A stretch of 53,637 nucleotides of DNA, from assembly GCA_900108205.1 (NCBI GenBank), contig FNUU01000016.1, forward strand, positions 1 through 53,637, in the 5' to 3' direction. The notes below the pieces were generated by a model, which was not told where the DNA came from, searched no databases, and saw only the letters and a list, made by a program, of their open reading frames with translations. The DNA comes from Eubacterium ruminantium (GTDB lineage Bacteria > Bacillota > Clostridia > Lachnospirales > Lachnospiraceae). Shown here piece by piece: positions 18,801 to 28,294 of this stretch. The position numbers and the translations under genes are program-made. The first letter of the stretch is position 1; the number at the start of each line of letters is the position of its first letter.

Positions 18801-19362
18801 TCATCTGTCCTATGATACTGTCATTCTTCAGGAGATTTGCCGGAAAAAGAAGCTCTGTCCAGTTTTCAATCTTTTCAAACATATAAGGCAGGCTCGTACT
18901 AAGTGCATTACACTGAGCAATAAGCAACATTTTATAGAGTGCCTCATTATCCTGACTATCCAACAACGCAAGAATCTTATCTCGATCAAGTCCATCCAGT
19001 TCAACAGTCATGGCTTCTTTTAATATTTCCGGTTTATACTCGCCCTCTTCATTTGTAAAAACACGAATCTTTGAAGGAAGATAGCCATTAACCTCCATGA
19101 ATCTCAGAGCAATAAAACGATTGAACCAAGTATAGGCAGCCTCTTCCATGACCTGGTCAAACCCTTTATTCTTCACCTGATCAAAAAGCTGTTTTCTCTG
19201 CTTCTTCTCGGTATCAGAAAGCGGACGACCACCTATTATATCAGCATTAGCATTTACTGCTCCCTCTGAATTTATCTCATATAGATAAGCCCTCTGCTTT
19301 GCCGCCTCTATCAGATTAACGCGTGCCCAGATTGCAAAATTCTTGATTGCTGTTTTATTCAT
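15850..19362 (-). CDS. pglX: PglX-type adenine-specific DNA methyltransferase, second copy
   Basis: 1170 residues. The N6-adenine methyltransferase motifs are motif I VIDPCMGSGHILVYAFD (about 324-340) and motif IV VAVTNPPYMGSSG (about 501-513). The helical N terminus (MNKTAIKNFAIWARVNLIEA) and the C-terminal coiled segment are nearly the same as in the pglX copy upstream, while the central target-recognition part (about 520-1000) diverges strongly. BREX PglX methylates one strand of a non-palindromic site to mark self. Two copies with different recognition parts suggest two methylation specificities. Start ATG 19362 is preceded by AAAGGGGGCAGACAG; the gene lies 22 bases after the first copy and 17 bases before pglZ. 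Confidence 0.94.
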   Translation of the reverse strand: MNKTAIKNFAIWARVNLIEAAKQRAYLYEINSEGAVNANADIIGGRPLSDTEKKQRKQLFDQVKNKGFDQVMEEAAYTWFNRFIALRFMEVNGYLPSKIRVFTNEEGEYKPEILKEAMTVELDGLDRDKILALLDSQDNEALYKMLLIAQCNALSTSLPYMFEKIENWTELLFPANLLKNDSIIGQMISTIPEEDWTDAVQIIGWLYQYYNSDLKDETFALLKKNVKITKERIPAATQLFTPDWIVRYMVENSLGRIYIQRKLVNSGDYLIANEKKKSEMEKQEADAMGWKYYLPEAEQESEVRKQLLEIANTYTSMKVEDIRVIDPCMGSGHILVYAFDVLMQIYTASGWSERDAAKSILENNLFGLDIDDRAGQLAYFAVMMKARKYNRRILNSEIRPNVMAIQDSSFMSDELIDFVAAGNKDIKMDLVEIKRVFTDAKEYGSILNVKMPKCDSIYIRINEIAKSTPEDIFAMMYRDQVVNQLRQLVKQAEVMAQKYEVAVTNPPYMGSSGMGPKLGTYIKNTYPDSVSDMFSVFIEKCHQICEANGYVSMITMHSWMFIDSYFKLRKKMFATSTIKSLTHHGIKAFEFIGNDVVQTCAFILLNTRVKESKSSFVNLTEAKDYKLKETEFFNKDNYSVLNIDLFMDSPTGALCYWVGEKFFENYKKGVSLEKYVEVSGAKNVTGNNDRFLRLFWEVEQSKVCKDYWAPCAKGGPFRKYYGNVVHIIDWRDNAKTFYRSNKTSSITPENQWFKQGVTYSSVSSRGTGFRYVPCDYQSESSGPILNFSDEYLYYFLGFFNSKVAELYLKAMNPSINLQKKDLKSIPYIVERIDEVTDIVKEQINISKEDWSSYETTFEFKSNALIPRADIGNNISIKALLEEYAMFVKTQYELFYTNEMKLNDIFKDIYGFENMNFEYERRDVSVKDVDTTAEIKALISYSVGCMFGRYSLGIEGVVYAGGEWDNSKYSIYTPDKDAIIPICDDEYFNDDIVCRFINFIRTVYGEQMLEENLRFIADVLGGSGLPRDVIRNYFLNEFFADHCTNYSVVGSGKRPIYWLFDSGKKNGFKCLIYMHRYQPDTIARIRTDYIHELQSRYRTAIADLEDRVGHAAASEKVKLNKQLSKIKDQELELRQYEEKIHHLADQMITIDLDDGVKVNYAKFGDVLAKIK

Positions 19363-19384
19363 GTTCTGTCTGCCCCCTTTTTAA

Positions 19385-22300
19385 TTACTTAATCTTTGCA
19401 AGTACATCTCCGAACTTTGCATAATTCACCTTAACACCATCATCCAGATCAATCATGATCATCTGGTCAGCCAGGTGATGAATCTTCTCCTCATACTGGT
19501 GAAGTTCCAGCTCCTGATCCTTGATTTTTGACAATTGCTTATTCAACTTCACTTTCTCGCTTGCAGCCGCATGCCCCACACGATCCTCCAGGTCAGCTAT
19601 AGCAGTACGATACCTGCCCTGTAGCTCATGGATATAATCTGTACGAATACGTGCAATGGTATCCGGCTGATACCTATGCATATAGATCAGACACTTGAAG
19701 CCATTTTTCTTTCCGCTGTCAAAGAGCCAGTATATCGGTCTCTTCTGATATATCTTCACATGGTCAGCATAGAAATCATTAATGAAGTAGTTGCGGATAA
19801 CTTCACGTGATGTGCCGTTCCCTCCCAGGGCATCTGCAATAAACTTAAGATTATCTTCAAGGGTATCCTTGCCGTAAACCACCTCAACAAATTTTACAAA
19901 ACGCTCGACAATATCATCCTCGAAATATTCATCATCACAGATAGGAATAATTGCATCCGAGTCTGCTTGGAAGGTCTTATACTTGGATGCATCCCAGTCA
20001 CCACCTGCATAGGCAAGTCCCGGAACATCAAGCGAATAGCGACCAAACATACAGCCTACCGCATAAGATATAAAACTACGGATATCACGCTGTAAATCAG
20101 CCAAACGGACAGTCACATCCTTATCTTCCACTTCCGGTGTAAGTTCATCCTGCAATCCATAGATATCTATAAAGATGCGGTTCAATTCTTCCTCGTTTTC
20201 CTTAAGCTGCTGGAAACGGGCATTACACTCTCCCTTCCACAGCATAAAGCTCGCTTCTATCGGACAACTTGCCTCTGGACCTTCTTCATAATAATGAGCG
20301 GTATTTGCCACGGCAAAAGCACCACCGTTAATTGCATTAGAACGGTCAACCTTTATGAATGGATGCGTTTCAAAATCCCATGAGGTTTCAAATGAATCCC
20401 AGTCTTTCTTTGACAGTTCCACGCATTTCGAGGTTAAGGAATCTATTGTTGGATCTGCCTCCAACTTGATTGGTGTCCTTCCAAGGGATCCCTCATGATA
20501 GTCAAGTGTGGGGGATATTACCTGTAAAAAACTCTGCATGACGTTAGTGTTGTATAGTGCAAGAACACCATATAGGTATTTATCGTCCACAAAACACATT
20601 GCCCCTTTTGTTTCAAAAATGAAACCAGTTGGAACATAACGCAGAGAAAACAAACCAGAAGAAATCGTTGACCATGTGAGTCCTTTTTTAAAATACAACG
20701 GTATATTCTTGATTGTTCTCGTATAGTTTTTATACAAAGATGCTGCATAGGCTTTTATTTCTTCTCCGTCATTCTCCCAGTTAATTACATAATAGTTATT
20801 TCCATACCAACGCCTAAAATTGCCACCTTTTGTGCACGGAAACCACTTGTATTTGAATTGCTCAGAATCTTCTATGTTTTGTATTTCGAAACCTATCTTC
20901 GGAAGTTCTACTTCTTGCCAAAAGCGCAAGAATCTATCATTATCTGACGTGGCTAATCCTTGTCTTGGTTTTGCCACCTCAGACAGTGACTGTGAACTTC
21001 GGAAGATTTCAAACATTGTGTTAGAAAGCCAATAAGCAATCGGAGTGCTGGGAATTACCAAATAGTTACTCTGATCTGCTTCATAGAAATAGTCAGTCTT
21101 GCCACTAAGTGCCTCCAGAGTTTTAGCTTTCTGTACCTCCATGCCACCCTTAAAATCGGATAATCTGAAATATAATCCTTTTATATCTGTCATCGAATTT
21201 TGAAGAACAAACGAACAAATTGGAACCGTAGCCTCCTCATATGCTGAGTACTCAAATTGAATTAAAGTTGTAATCCTTTTGTTCTCTATTATGAACCCTC
21301 TTAGTTTTTCATATGTTAATATGAACATCCATACCATAGGCGTCATGAAGCCAGAATATCCGCCCTCTTTGCAAAAATCAAAATTCCTGTATATGAAAAC
21401 ACTGAACAAATCGCCTTTATAATCAGAATAGTTCTCAACTATATATGTCTTCAGTTTCTGATCATATTTATTTAGATATGGTGGATTCGTCGCCACAACC
21501 GCATACTTTCTACTCATAATCTCTGCCGATCTAATGAGTGTCCTGAAATCCCCCAGCAAGTATGGTTTATAAATACTGATCTCGTTATCAATCTCAGCAA
21601 ATCTCTCATTGATCTTTTCATAGTCAGCATCCGGCATCTGAAGGATGGATCCATATTCCTTCGCGTCCTTCAATGTATCAAGAATCGCATCCACATCCTT
21701 TTTAAGATTGATATCACTTTTATAGAAATATTCTACACTTGCCTTATCTACTCCATTGCTTTCGGTAATCTCATATACATTCGGCTGGATTCCTCTTGTA
21801 AGAAAACGCCTGTCATACTGGCGTGCCTTCATCATCACAGCAAAGTAAGCAAGCTGAGCCGCACGCCCATCTATATCCAATCCGAACAGATTATTCTTAA
21901 CGATTTCGGATGCTGCATCCCTCTCTGAGAATCCATATTCCACATAGATCTTCATCAGCACGTCAAATGCATATATAAGGAAATGCCCCGATCCCACGCA
22001 AGGATCAAAGACAGTCACATCCTGCGGCGTGATCTTTTCATCGACCGTCTTTATCACGCCATCTTTAGGCTTCACAAAGTATGTCAGTTCATCAGCCAGC
22101 TTGCTTTCAGGATTTCTCTCAACCCAATATCTTCCTACAGAATTATCGATCAGATATCTGACAACCCAGTCAGTTGTAAAAAGCTGTGTTGCAGCCGGAA
22201 CCTCTTCCTTCTTTACCACCTTGCCATGAAGCGGATCCACTACCTCTTCGTGCTTTGCAGAAATATAGTACTGGTACATCCAGCCGATAACCTCGATCTG

Positions 22301-22909
22301 ACCATTTTCTGTATTTACATCGAAATTATCCTCCGGGATCTCATCGACAAGCTTTTCAATAACACTGCCCTCTCTGAGAAGATAATCCGGAAGCAGCAGC
22401 TCGGTATAATCCTCTATCTTCTGGAACATCTGTGGAAGTATCTCATTCAGCGCATTGCACTGAACCTTAAGCAGATATTTGAAGAGCTCTTCTTCATTAG
22501 CCTCTTCCTTGTATTGTAATACCTTATTCATATCCAAACCAGGCAGTTCTAAATGAAGAGCTTCTGCAAGTATTTGGGGCTTAAACTCACCATTTTCGTC
22601 CGAAAATACTCTCACATGGTTAGGAAGATATCCATTAACTTCCATAAATCTTAATGCGATAAAACGATTGAACCAAGTATAGGCAGCCTCTTCCATGACT
22701 TGATCAAACCCCTTTGCCTTGACCTGATAGAAAAGCTGCTTTCTCTGGTTTTTTTCAGTTTTAGAAAGTAGTCTTCCCCGAACCACCTCTGCATTAACAT
22801 CATTAGCTCCATCTTCCGTTATCTCATATTTATATGCCCTCTGTTGTGCTGCTTCAATAAGATTAACGCGAGCCCAGACTGCAAAATTCTTGATTGCCGT
22901 TTTATTCAT
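19385..22909 (-). CDS. pglX: PglX-type adenine-specific DNA methyltransferase, first copy
   Basis: 1174 residues from ATG 22909, chosen because TTGGAGGAAGATTA precedes it; an upstream in-frame start at 22948 would overlap the HEPN gene and has no ribosome site. Motif I is FDPCVGSGHFLIYAFD (about 301-316) and motif IV VVATNPPYLNKYD (about 471-483). The N terminus and the last 120 residues (from about KRPIYWLFDSGKKNGF) are almost identical to the second copy, with DNA identity to match: 19539-19617 equals 16004-16082 without mismatch, and 22659-22699 equals 19112-19152. The middle differs. Likely function: host-protective methylation with its own target specificity. Confidence 0.94.
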   Translation of the reverse strand: MNKTAIKNFAVWARVNLIEAAQQRAYKYEITEDGANDVNAEVVRGRLLSKTEKNQRKQLFYQVKAKGFDQVMEEAAYTWFNRFIALRFMEVNGYLPNHVRVFSDENGEFKPQILAEALHLELPGLDMNKVLQYKEEANEEELFKYLLKVQCNALNEILPQMFQKIEDYTELLLPDYLLREGSVIEKLVDEIPEDNFDVNTENGQIEVIGWMYQYYISAKHEEVVDPLHGKVVKKEEVPAATQLFTTDWVVRYLIDNSVGRYWVERNPESKLADELTYFVKPKDGVIKTVDEKITPQDVTVFDPCVGSGHFLIYAFDVLMKIYVEYGFSERDAASEIVKNNLFGLDIDGRAAQLAYFAVMMKARQYDRRFLTRGIQPNVYEITESNGVDKASVEYFYKSDINLKKDVDAILDTLKDAKEYGSILQMPDADYEKINERFAEIDNEISIYKPYLLGDFRTLIRSAEIMSRKYAVVATNPPYLNKYDQKLKTYIVENYSDYKGDLFSVFIYRNFDFCKEGGYSGFMTPMVWMFILTYEKLRGFIIENKRITTLIQFEYSAYEEATVPICSFVLQNSMTDIKGLYFRLSDFKGGMEVQKAKTLEALSGKTDYFYEADQSNYLVIPSTPIAYWLSNTMFEIFRSSQSLSEVAKPRQGLATSDNDRFLRFWQEVELPKIGFEIQNIEDSEQFKYKWFPCTKGGNFRRWYGNNYYVINWENDGEEIKAYAASLYKNYTRTIKNIPLYFKKGLTWSTISSGLFSLRYVPTGFIFETKGAMCFVDDKYLYGVLALYNTNVMQSFLQVISPTLDYHEGSLGRTPIKLEADPTIDSLTSKCVELSKKDWDSFETSWDFETHPFIKVDRSNAINGGAFAVANTAHYYEEGPEASCPIEASFMLWKGECNARFQQLKENEEELNRIFIDIYGLQDELTPEVEDKDVTVRLADLQRDIRSFISYAVGCMFGRYSLDVPGLAYAGGDWDASKYKTFQADSDAIIPICDDEYFEDDIVERFVKFVEVVYGKDTLEDNLKFIADALGGNGTSREVIRNYFINDFYADHVKIYQKRPIYWLFDSGKKNGFKCLIYMHRYQPDTIARIRTDYIHELQGRYRTAIADLEDRVGHAAASEKVKLNKQLSKIKDQELELHQYEEKIHHLADQMIMIDLDDGVKVNYAKFGDVLAKIK

Positions 22910-22941
22910 TAATCTTCCTCCAATACACCAAACTTTGCCTC

Positions 22942-23547
22942 TTACCATTCAGCAATTTGTGCATCAATCAAATCAACCAATTCACTATATGCGTTTCTCC
23001 ACTGGACAATTTCAGAGCCCTGTATTCCTCGAAGTTTATTTTTTCCCGACTGAATATCCAAATCAGCCTCGTGAACTATTCTATGTCTACGTTGGACAGC
23101 ATTATCAATATCTTTACCCATAGAAAACTCTGACAAATCCAACCCCACCTTTAATGCCAAACTACATATCTCCTTATAGCTGTTAAATGTTGTACGATTC
23201 ATGTACTCATATATTGATTCCTGAAACAGTTCCTCGACAGTTTTATCTTTATACGCCAATAAATCTATAAGGTTATACTTCGTTCCGTTTTTTGCTGCAT
23301 CATCCGGCAGATTAATTACCTTTAAGGAATCTCTATTTCCATTTATTGGAAGCCATATAGTAATGATTTCACGATAATACTCTTCAAAAGCTGAATGTAA
23401 AAAAACAGTTGCCGCTCTAAGCATATCAGTAAACTTAAATTCCTTATTATTGCCTGTCTTCATATCCCTTTTAATCTGATCATAAAAAGCACACAGGCTA
23501 TCTACCCTCTGTAAATTTCTATCAAACACATCTCTATTTGCCGACAT
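22942..23547 (-). CDS. HEPN-domain protein, probable ribonuclease (RiboL-PSP-HEPN-like)
   Basis: 201 residues, all helical. The catalytic HEPN motif Rx4H occurs as RRHRIVHEADL (arginine 154, histidine 159), in the usual place before the last helices. The N-terminal part LRAATVFLHSAFEEYYREI resembles the first HEPN helix with its conserved acidic face. HEPN RNases cut tRNA or other RNA in toxin-antitoxin and abortive-infection systems and dimerise to form the active site. It sits between brxC and pglX, 11 bases from brxC in co-directional order, so it appears to be a BREX accessory effector. No nucleotidyltransferase (MNT) antitoxin is adjacent, so control would have to come from the BREX proteins. 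Start ATG 23547 lies after the brxC stop; its ribosome site is weak. Confidence 0.78.
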   Translation of the reverse strand: MSANRDVFDRNLQRVDSLCAFYDQIKRDMKTGNNKEFKFTDMLRAATVFLHSAFEEYYREIITIWLPINGNRDSLKVINLPDDAAKNGTKYNLIDLLAYKDKTVEELFQESIYEYMNRTTFNSYKEICSLALKVGLDLSEFSMGKDIDNAVQRRHRIVHEADLDIQSGKNKLRGIQGSEIVQWRNAYSELVDLIDAQIAEW

Positions 23548-23558
23548 TTCATCAACCC

Positions 23559-26500
23559 CTAAATAATATGCAGTACATCATGTCCATCCAGCATACCCAT
23601 CAATTTATCTTTCAATGCCTCAACATAGGCATCTATCTCTTGCTCATTTTTCAGCTTTGTTGCATAGCACAGACTGGTTCTGTTTGCTGTTACCACATCC
23701 ACTTTCGGATCAACAGGTGCAGTCAATGTCTTCAAATACTGCTGCTTTATATTCTGTATTTGAATTCTCATAGCATCCAGTGCAGTCAGATTATCTGTAG
23801 TCTGTATCGCCTCTCTCTTTTGCACAAGAGCTGAATCTGCCTTTACAACGATATCTTTCTGTTCGCTTGTAGCAGTCTGATGGATCTCAGCCATAGCAGA
23901 CTGGACTTCCATCTCAACATCCTGCCTCTTAACATCCAACATTTTTTCATAAGCAGACTTGATTTTCTGCATACGATCCGGAAGCTCGCTGATTTTTTTA
24001 TATGGTTTAGACATCTGAATGATAGCTTGAGTATCACGCAGCTCTCTCATCAGCTGCTCATCAGCTTCCAGATATTCCTTCTCATTGCCAAGTTTCATCA
24101 GTAGATTTCTGGCACTGTCAAATATGTTTTTCTGACTCTTGAAGAATGCCAACACATCTACGAGATCTTCACTCAGATCAAGCAGATCATCCTCTAAGCT
24201 GATCATTTTGGAAAGTAACGCCGTATTATCCTTTTTCTGGACCAGCAGCGAGTCTATCGTCTTGATACCATTCTCCACAACTGCTTTATCCGGATAAGCC
24301 CCTGTATTGTACTGCATAAGCAGATTGCTCAGATTATCCTTCTGTGATACAAATCTTTCAATCACAAAAGCAATAAGACCATCTTCATCCGAAGGCACAT
24401 CCATCACATTGAAGTACTCTCGGAGGAATTTGCGCGACTTCTCCATTAAGCTCTTATCCAATTCATGACGCTTCTGTACCAGAGTTTTATCTATTTCGGT
24501 CTTTCTTCGCAGATAATCCGGAATCTTATGATCTCCTGGCTGAATCGTACTGCCACTATACTGGATCACTGTCTTCTGATCAGCAATTAATTCTGCCACA
24601 ATGGCTGCAATATCTATTTCCCTCCATCCATAAGGAATTCCTGAGAATCTCCTCTGGATATCTCCCATAGAAGTCGGTAGATGCTTCATTTCCTGCAGAT
24701 CCAGAAATTGCATGATTTCTGCAGCCGCATCTGCATTTGGACTTGCAACACCGGTAAGTGTCATCTGTTTATTTGAACTAAGAACATTCAGAATATCCTG
24801 ATCACTATCGTAATTCTTTCTTACGAGTGACAACTTCGTATAAACACTCTCTACAAGATAACCAAGTGCTCCATCAATCTTGTCTTTTACAGAGTTATTT
24901 TTTATTTCAACACGCTCACCATGCACATATATTTTAGCATTGATGATAGCGCTGGCAATAAGCTCCTTTGCCCTCTTTTCATATGCCGAAGCCTGCTGTT
25001 GCCTGCCTCGAATAATGCTCTGAATCGTCTCAGGAAGCTGAGCTACGTTGCGCCCTTTAACATACTTACGAATCTTCATGGCGCTCTCAATTTCTTCAAA
25101 ATACGGATACTCATCAGAAAGAGCAATAATAGCCTCATTATCCATTGATTTCATGATGAGCTTCTGTTCTCCGCTTCCATACAGATCCGAAGCCACAGTC
25201 AAAATACGCAATTTCATAGATCCGGTCAGAGTTCCCACAACAGTATCATCAACTAACTGATCATATGCGAAATCATATTTATCATATTTGTATTTTTTGC
25301 TGACATAGAGGTCTCCGTAGATAGCCTCTATAATTTTTTGTGTTATATCTGCACTATTAACGATTGTCTGCCTGATTTCCCTTGCAATATCCTGCTCATC
25401 ATCCGTTAAGAAAGCATATGTATCACCATTTCGTGCAATATAATTCTGTGAAAAGAGACGATCCAATGACTCCTGTACCGACTTACGCATATTGATCTTA
25501 TCAGCACGAATATCTTCAACCATCAGAGTTGTGATATTATCAATATTAGCTTTCACATCATCAACATATCGTATAAGGTAAAGGAGTTTTAATATTTCTA
25601 CATCATACTGTTCGATACCATCATGATTATCAGCCGCAGTTTGACAGCGATCTATAACTCGACGGATTGTACTCTCAAGGAATGTATGGACTGTATTATA
25701 AAAAAGTGAAAATGGAACAAGAGCATTTTCATCCTTATTTTCAATAACCTGAGCCGCCTCCTGGAAACCAGATAACATGGAACGTTCTCCTCCGGACAGA
25801 TGCTTTCCGGAATTACCATGCTTACGAATCTGCGCCAGTACATTCTGTACCAATCTGAATTGATAAGGAACAAAAGGATAAGTCTCAACGAAATCATACT
25901 CACCTTCATATCCCTTCAGATCCAATACAGCATCGTTGAATGTAAAGAGATTACGAAGAACTGCACTGTTTATACCATATTTCATCCTCAGCATCTCATC
26001 AGCGATATCTGTCTTAGCCAAAATACGTTTCTTGATAACTTCATCTACAGAAGATGATGACAGACTGAGTCTGGTATTAAATCTTCCCTGAATCTTTGAG
26101 AAGTCATCTCCACTGATCTTCGTGATGGAATCAATAGCCTCCTGGCTGGTCACCATAACCCATACACGCCCTCCACACTTGGAGCCAATCTCTTCCACGA
26201 TTGTCTGTAGGTTCAACATGAGGCTGCCATCAGAGCCTATATACTGACCAACTTCATCTATCATGAACAGCAGACGATACTCGTTCCCCCTGCTATTGAT
26301 GTAATCACGAATTTCAGAAACCAACTGTTCTATAGTAAGCTCTGCAGTTTCCACACCATTAAACCAATTACGCGCAGCAGTTTCACTCATACCAACAACA
26401 TCTTCCAAAACCGAAACAATATCATCCTCCCAGAACGCAAAAGCATCTCTGGCATTTTCCCAGGTATCCCCATTTACATTTTCAAAAGCTTCCCTAAAAG

Positions 26501-27032
26501 CATCAAGCTTTCCCTGCTTACTGATAAACTGCTCCAGCTTAGCAACCTTTAAATCATTACCATAGAATCCTTGATGTTCATAGAACACCTTGGCAAATAC
26601 ACGCAGAATGGCTGTAGCATCCTTATTGATCGGGCTCTTGGAATCAATATTAAAAAGAATAGTGTCTGTTGGAACTGATGCACATCTTTCCAACTGTGCA
26701 AACATCATTGGATCATCAAATTTATCCTCAAAATATGAAATAGCCGGCTTACCAGCAACTGTCTGATTAGATAAAAGGTATGATAATATCTTTAAGAAGT
26801 GCGATTTACCACTTCCAAAGAATCCTGATATCCACACTCCCATCTTATCTGTCGGGTAGTCGATAGAATGCTCATAATTATTTAAAAATGTAGTAAAATG
26901 CTTACGCAGTTCCCTTGTAATGACATACTCGGTAAGCTCCTGTTTAATACTATTCTCATCATCCTGAGCAACCTTGATAACGCCGTTTATATCACGATCG
27001 ATTTCATTTTTGTATATATCATGTAAACGCAT
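23559..27032 (-). CDS. brxC: BrxC, large BREX ATPase
   Basis: 1157 residues. P-loop at GVWISGFFGSGKSHFLKIL (about 65-83), Walker B RLLFMIDEVGQYIG (about 265), and a sensor-like VMVTSQEAIDSI. This is the BrxC/PglY type (DUF499-like) ATPase of more than 1100 residues found in every type 1 BREX. It is required for both methylation and exclusion and is thought to be the ATPase of the complex. Start ATG 27032 has the ribosome site GAAGGAGGAAGTTACA. It lies 14 bases downstream of brxB. Confidence 0.94.
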   Translation of the reverse strand: MRLHDIYKNEIDRDINGVIKVAQDDENSIKQELTEYVITRELRKHFTTFLNNYEHSIDYPTDKMGVWISGFFGSGKSHFLKILSYLLSNQTVAGKPAISYFEDKFDDPMMFAQLERCASVPTDTILFNIDSKSPINKDATAILRVFAKVFYEHQGFYGNDLKVAKLEQFISKQGKLDAFREAFENVNGDTWENARDAFAFWEDDIVSVLEDVVGMSETAARNWFNGVETAELTIEQLVSEIRDYINSRGNEYRLLFMIDEVGQYIGSDGSLMLNLQTIVEEIGSKCGGRVWVMVTSQEAIDSITKISGDDFSKIQGRFNTRLSLSSSSVDEVIKKRILAKTDIADEMLRMKYGINSAVLRNLFTFNDAVLDLKGYEGEYDFVETYPFVPYQFRLVQNVLAQIRKHGNSGKHLSGGERSMLSGFQEAAQVIENKDENALVPFSLFYNTVHTFLESTIRRVIDRCQTAADNHDGIEQYDVEILKLLYLIRYVDDVKANIDNITTLMVEDIRADKINMRKSVQESLDRLFSQNYIARNGDTYAFLTDDEQDIAREIRQTIVNSADITQKIIEAIYGDLYVSKKYKYDKYDFAYDQLVDDTVVGTLTGSMKLRILTVASDLYGSGEQKLIMKSMDNEAIIALSDEYPYFEEIESAMKIRKYVKGRNVAQLPETIQSIIRGRQQQASAYEKRAKELIASAIINAKIYVHGERVEIKNNSVKDKIDGALGYLVESVYTKLSLVRKNYDSDQDILNVLSSNKQMTLTGVASPNADAAAEIMQFLDLQEMKHLPTSMGDIQRRFSGIPYGWREIDIAAIVAELIADQKTVIQYSGSTIQPGDHKIPDYLRRKTEIDKTLVQKRHELDKSLMEKSRKFLREYFNVMDVPSDEDGLIAFVIERFVSQKDNLSNLLMQYNTGAYPDKAVVENGIKTIDSLLVQKKDNTALLSKMISLEDDLLDLSEDLVDVLAFFKSQKNIFDSARNLLMKLGNEKEYLEADEQLMRELRDTQAIIQMSKPYKKISELPDRMQKIKSAYEKMLDVKRQDVEMEVQSAMAEIHQTATSEQKDIVVKADSALVQKREAIQTTDNLTALDAMRIQIQNIKQQYLKTLTAPVDPKVDVVTANRTSLCYATKLKNEQEIDAYVEALKDKLMGMLDGHDVLHII

Positions 27033-27046
27033 TGTAACTTCCTCCT

Positions 27047-27604
27047 TCAGATTAGATTAAAAGCACGGTAATAATGTCCATCCAGAAACTTTCCAAACAA
27101 ATCAAGATCCTGCCCGTCAAACTTGCCGGGATATAACATCAGCACCGGGACATCTGAAAAGATATGCTGGATATTATCAAGTATCTTGTGTGATCTCATA
27201 AATGGATATACCTTTCCAACCCCGGTAATAAGAAGAATATCACCCTTCTCATGTGGCTCATATTTCATTTTTTCCACAAACGCTTCCGGTGTAGCCACAT
27301 TTTCCAGCTTAGACCTAAGGAAATCACTCCCCTTTGTTTCTTCCATTCGCGGTATACTATTTAGAATTCTCTTTTCTTCACAAATCTGAAGAAATATCTT
27401 ATAAAGATCACACTCTATTATTCTATATGCAGCATCTGTATTTCCCTTTAGCTGATCAAAATATGTTCTCACAACAATTTCATCAGCCGGATCATAACAG
27501 AACACATGAATTCCAACCTCATTGGATAATCCCTTGTTTGTAAGAAAAGCTTCCTCAGAAATACGAGAATTAATCTTATTCAAACGTTCTAAAATCTCTG
27601 ACAT
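27047..27604 (-). CDS. brxB: BrxB (DUF1788 family)
   Basis: 185 residues from ATG 27604, which has GAGGAGATATGAA before it; the longer frame from 27619 overlaps brxA and is less likely. The sequence pattern (LLITGVGKVYPFMRSHKILD and VPVLMLYPGKFDGQDLDLFG) matches the DUF1788 family, BrxB, a small conserved BREX component of unknown biochemical activity needed for defence. Its position between brxA and brxC is canonical. Confidence 0.9.
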   Translation of the reverse strand: MSEILERLNKINSRISEEAFLTNKGLSNEVGIHVFCYDPADEIVVRTYFDQLKGNTDAAYRIIECDLYKIFLQICEEKRILNSIPRMEETKGSDFLRSKLENVATPEAFVEKMKYEPHEKGDILLITGVGKVYPFMRSHKILDNIQHIFSDVPVLMLYPGKFDGQDLDLFGKFLDGHYYRAFNLI

Positions 27605-27615
27605 TTCATATCTCC

Positions 27616-28221
27616 TCACTCAAAATAGTTAAATGCTGCTAATGCATCATAATCACCATTACTCTTAATCCCTTCAATAAGATCATCGTAAGGGAATACC
27701 GGATTGAGTTTTTCTGATTTCACCGTATCAATAAAATCGCATTCAACTAATGATTTTCTCAGAACCTGTTTAATCTTATTAATCGTAGCCTCACTCCAAG
27801 TATTTACCAGATCATCCTGTTCCTGAAGCCTTAAAAAGAACAGATTCATGTCCGCTTTTCCAAACTCAAAATCCTGTGTTCTGAACTTCTCTCCAATTAC
27901 TGTTACCATGAAATCCCATACAATTCGGTTGTAACGCATCATCGCATAAAGATTGATCTGTTTTGCCACATCTACAGGGCCTTCTGCCAGCTCTCTCACA
28001 AGGTTCTCAGACTCCAACGCATCTATACGCTTGAAACACGTAGTGGCTATAGAGGTTATCATACGTTCCGTAGGAAATTGAAAAAGGTTCTCATCTTTTA
28101 ATTTATGAATGATCGTATCACGTTCTTCTCCATCTGAAACTAACTTTGCAACAACACGAATCTCATAGAACAGAAACTGTTCTCTAGTTAGTCCACCATT
28201 ATATTCATTATTTCTTCCCAT
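27616..28221 (-). CDS. brxA: BrxA (DUF1819 family)
   Basis: 201 residues from ATG 28221, preceded by GGAGATATTG; a second in-frame ATG at 28233 lacks such a site. The frame carries the DUF1819 features (LTREQFLFYEIRVVAKLVSD near the N terminus, INLYAMMRYNRIVWDFMVTV in the middle, AAFNYFE at the end). BrxA is a small helical protein, related in fold to NusB, that binds DNA and is part of the BREX core. Overlaps the brxB frame region closely (stop 27616, next ATG 27604). Confidence 0.9.
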   Translation of the reverse strand: MGRNNEYNGGLTREQFLFYEIRVVAKLVSDGEERDTIIHKLKDENLFQFPTERMITSIATTCFKRIDALESENLVRELAEGPVDVAKQINLYAMMRYNRIVWDFMVTVIGEKFRTQDFEFGKADMNLFFLRLQEQDDLVNTWSEATINKIKQVLRKSLVECDFIDTVKSEKLNPVFPYDDLIEGIKSNGDYDALAAFNYFE

Positions 28222-28294
28222 CAATATCTCCATATATATGTTTTAATTTATCTAATGCTTTATTATTCTTATGACAATTCAATCAGATTCTATT

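Noticed and set aside
21983..22519. 178-aa plus-strand frame inside pglX
   Set aside because: Antisense shadow of a confident methyltransferase gene.
15850..22909. Invertible pglX pair (inversion phase variation)
   Set aside because: The shared sequences are direct, not inverted, and no recombinase gene is adjacent; deletion or gene conversion is possible, inversion is not.
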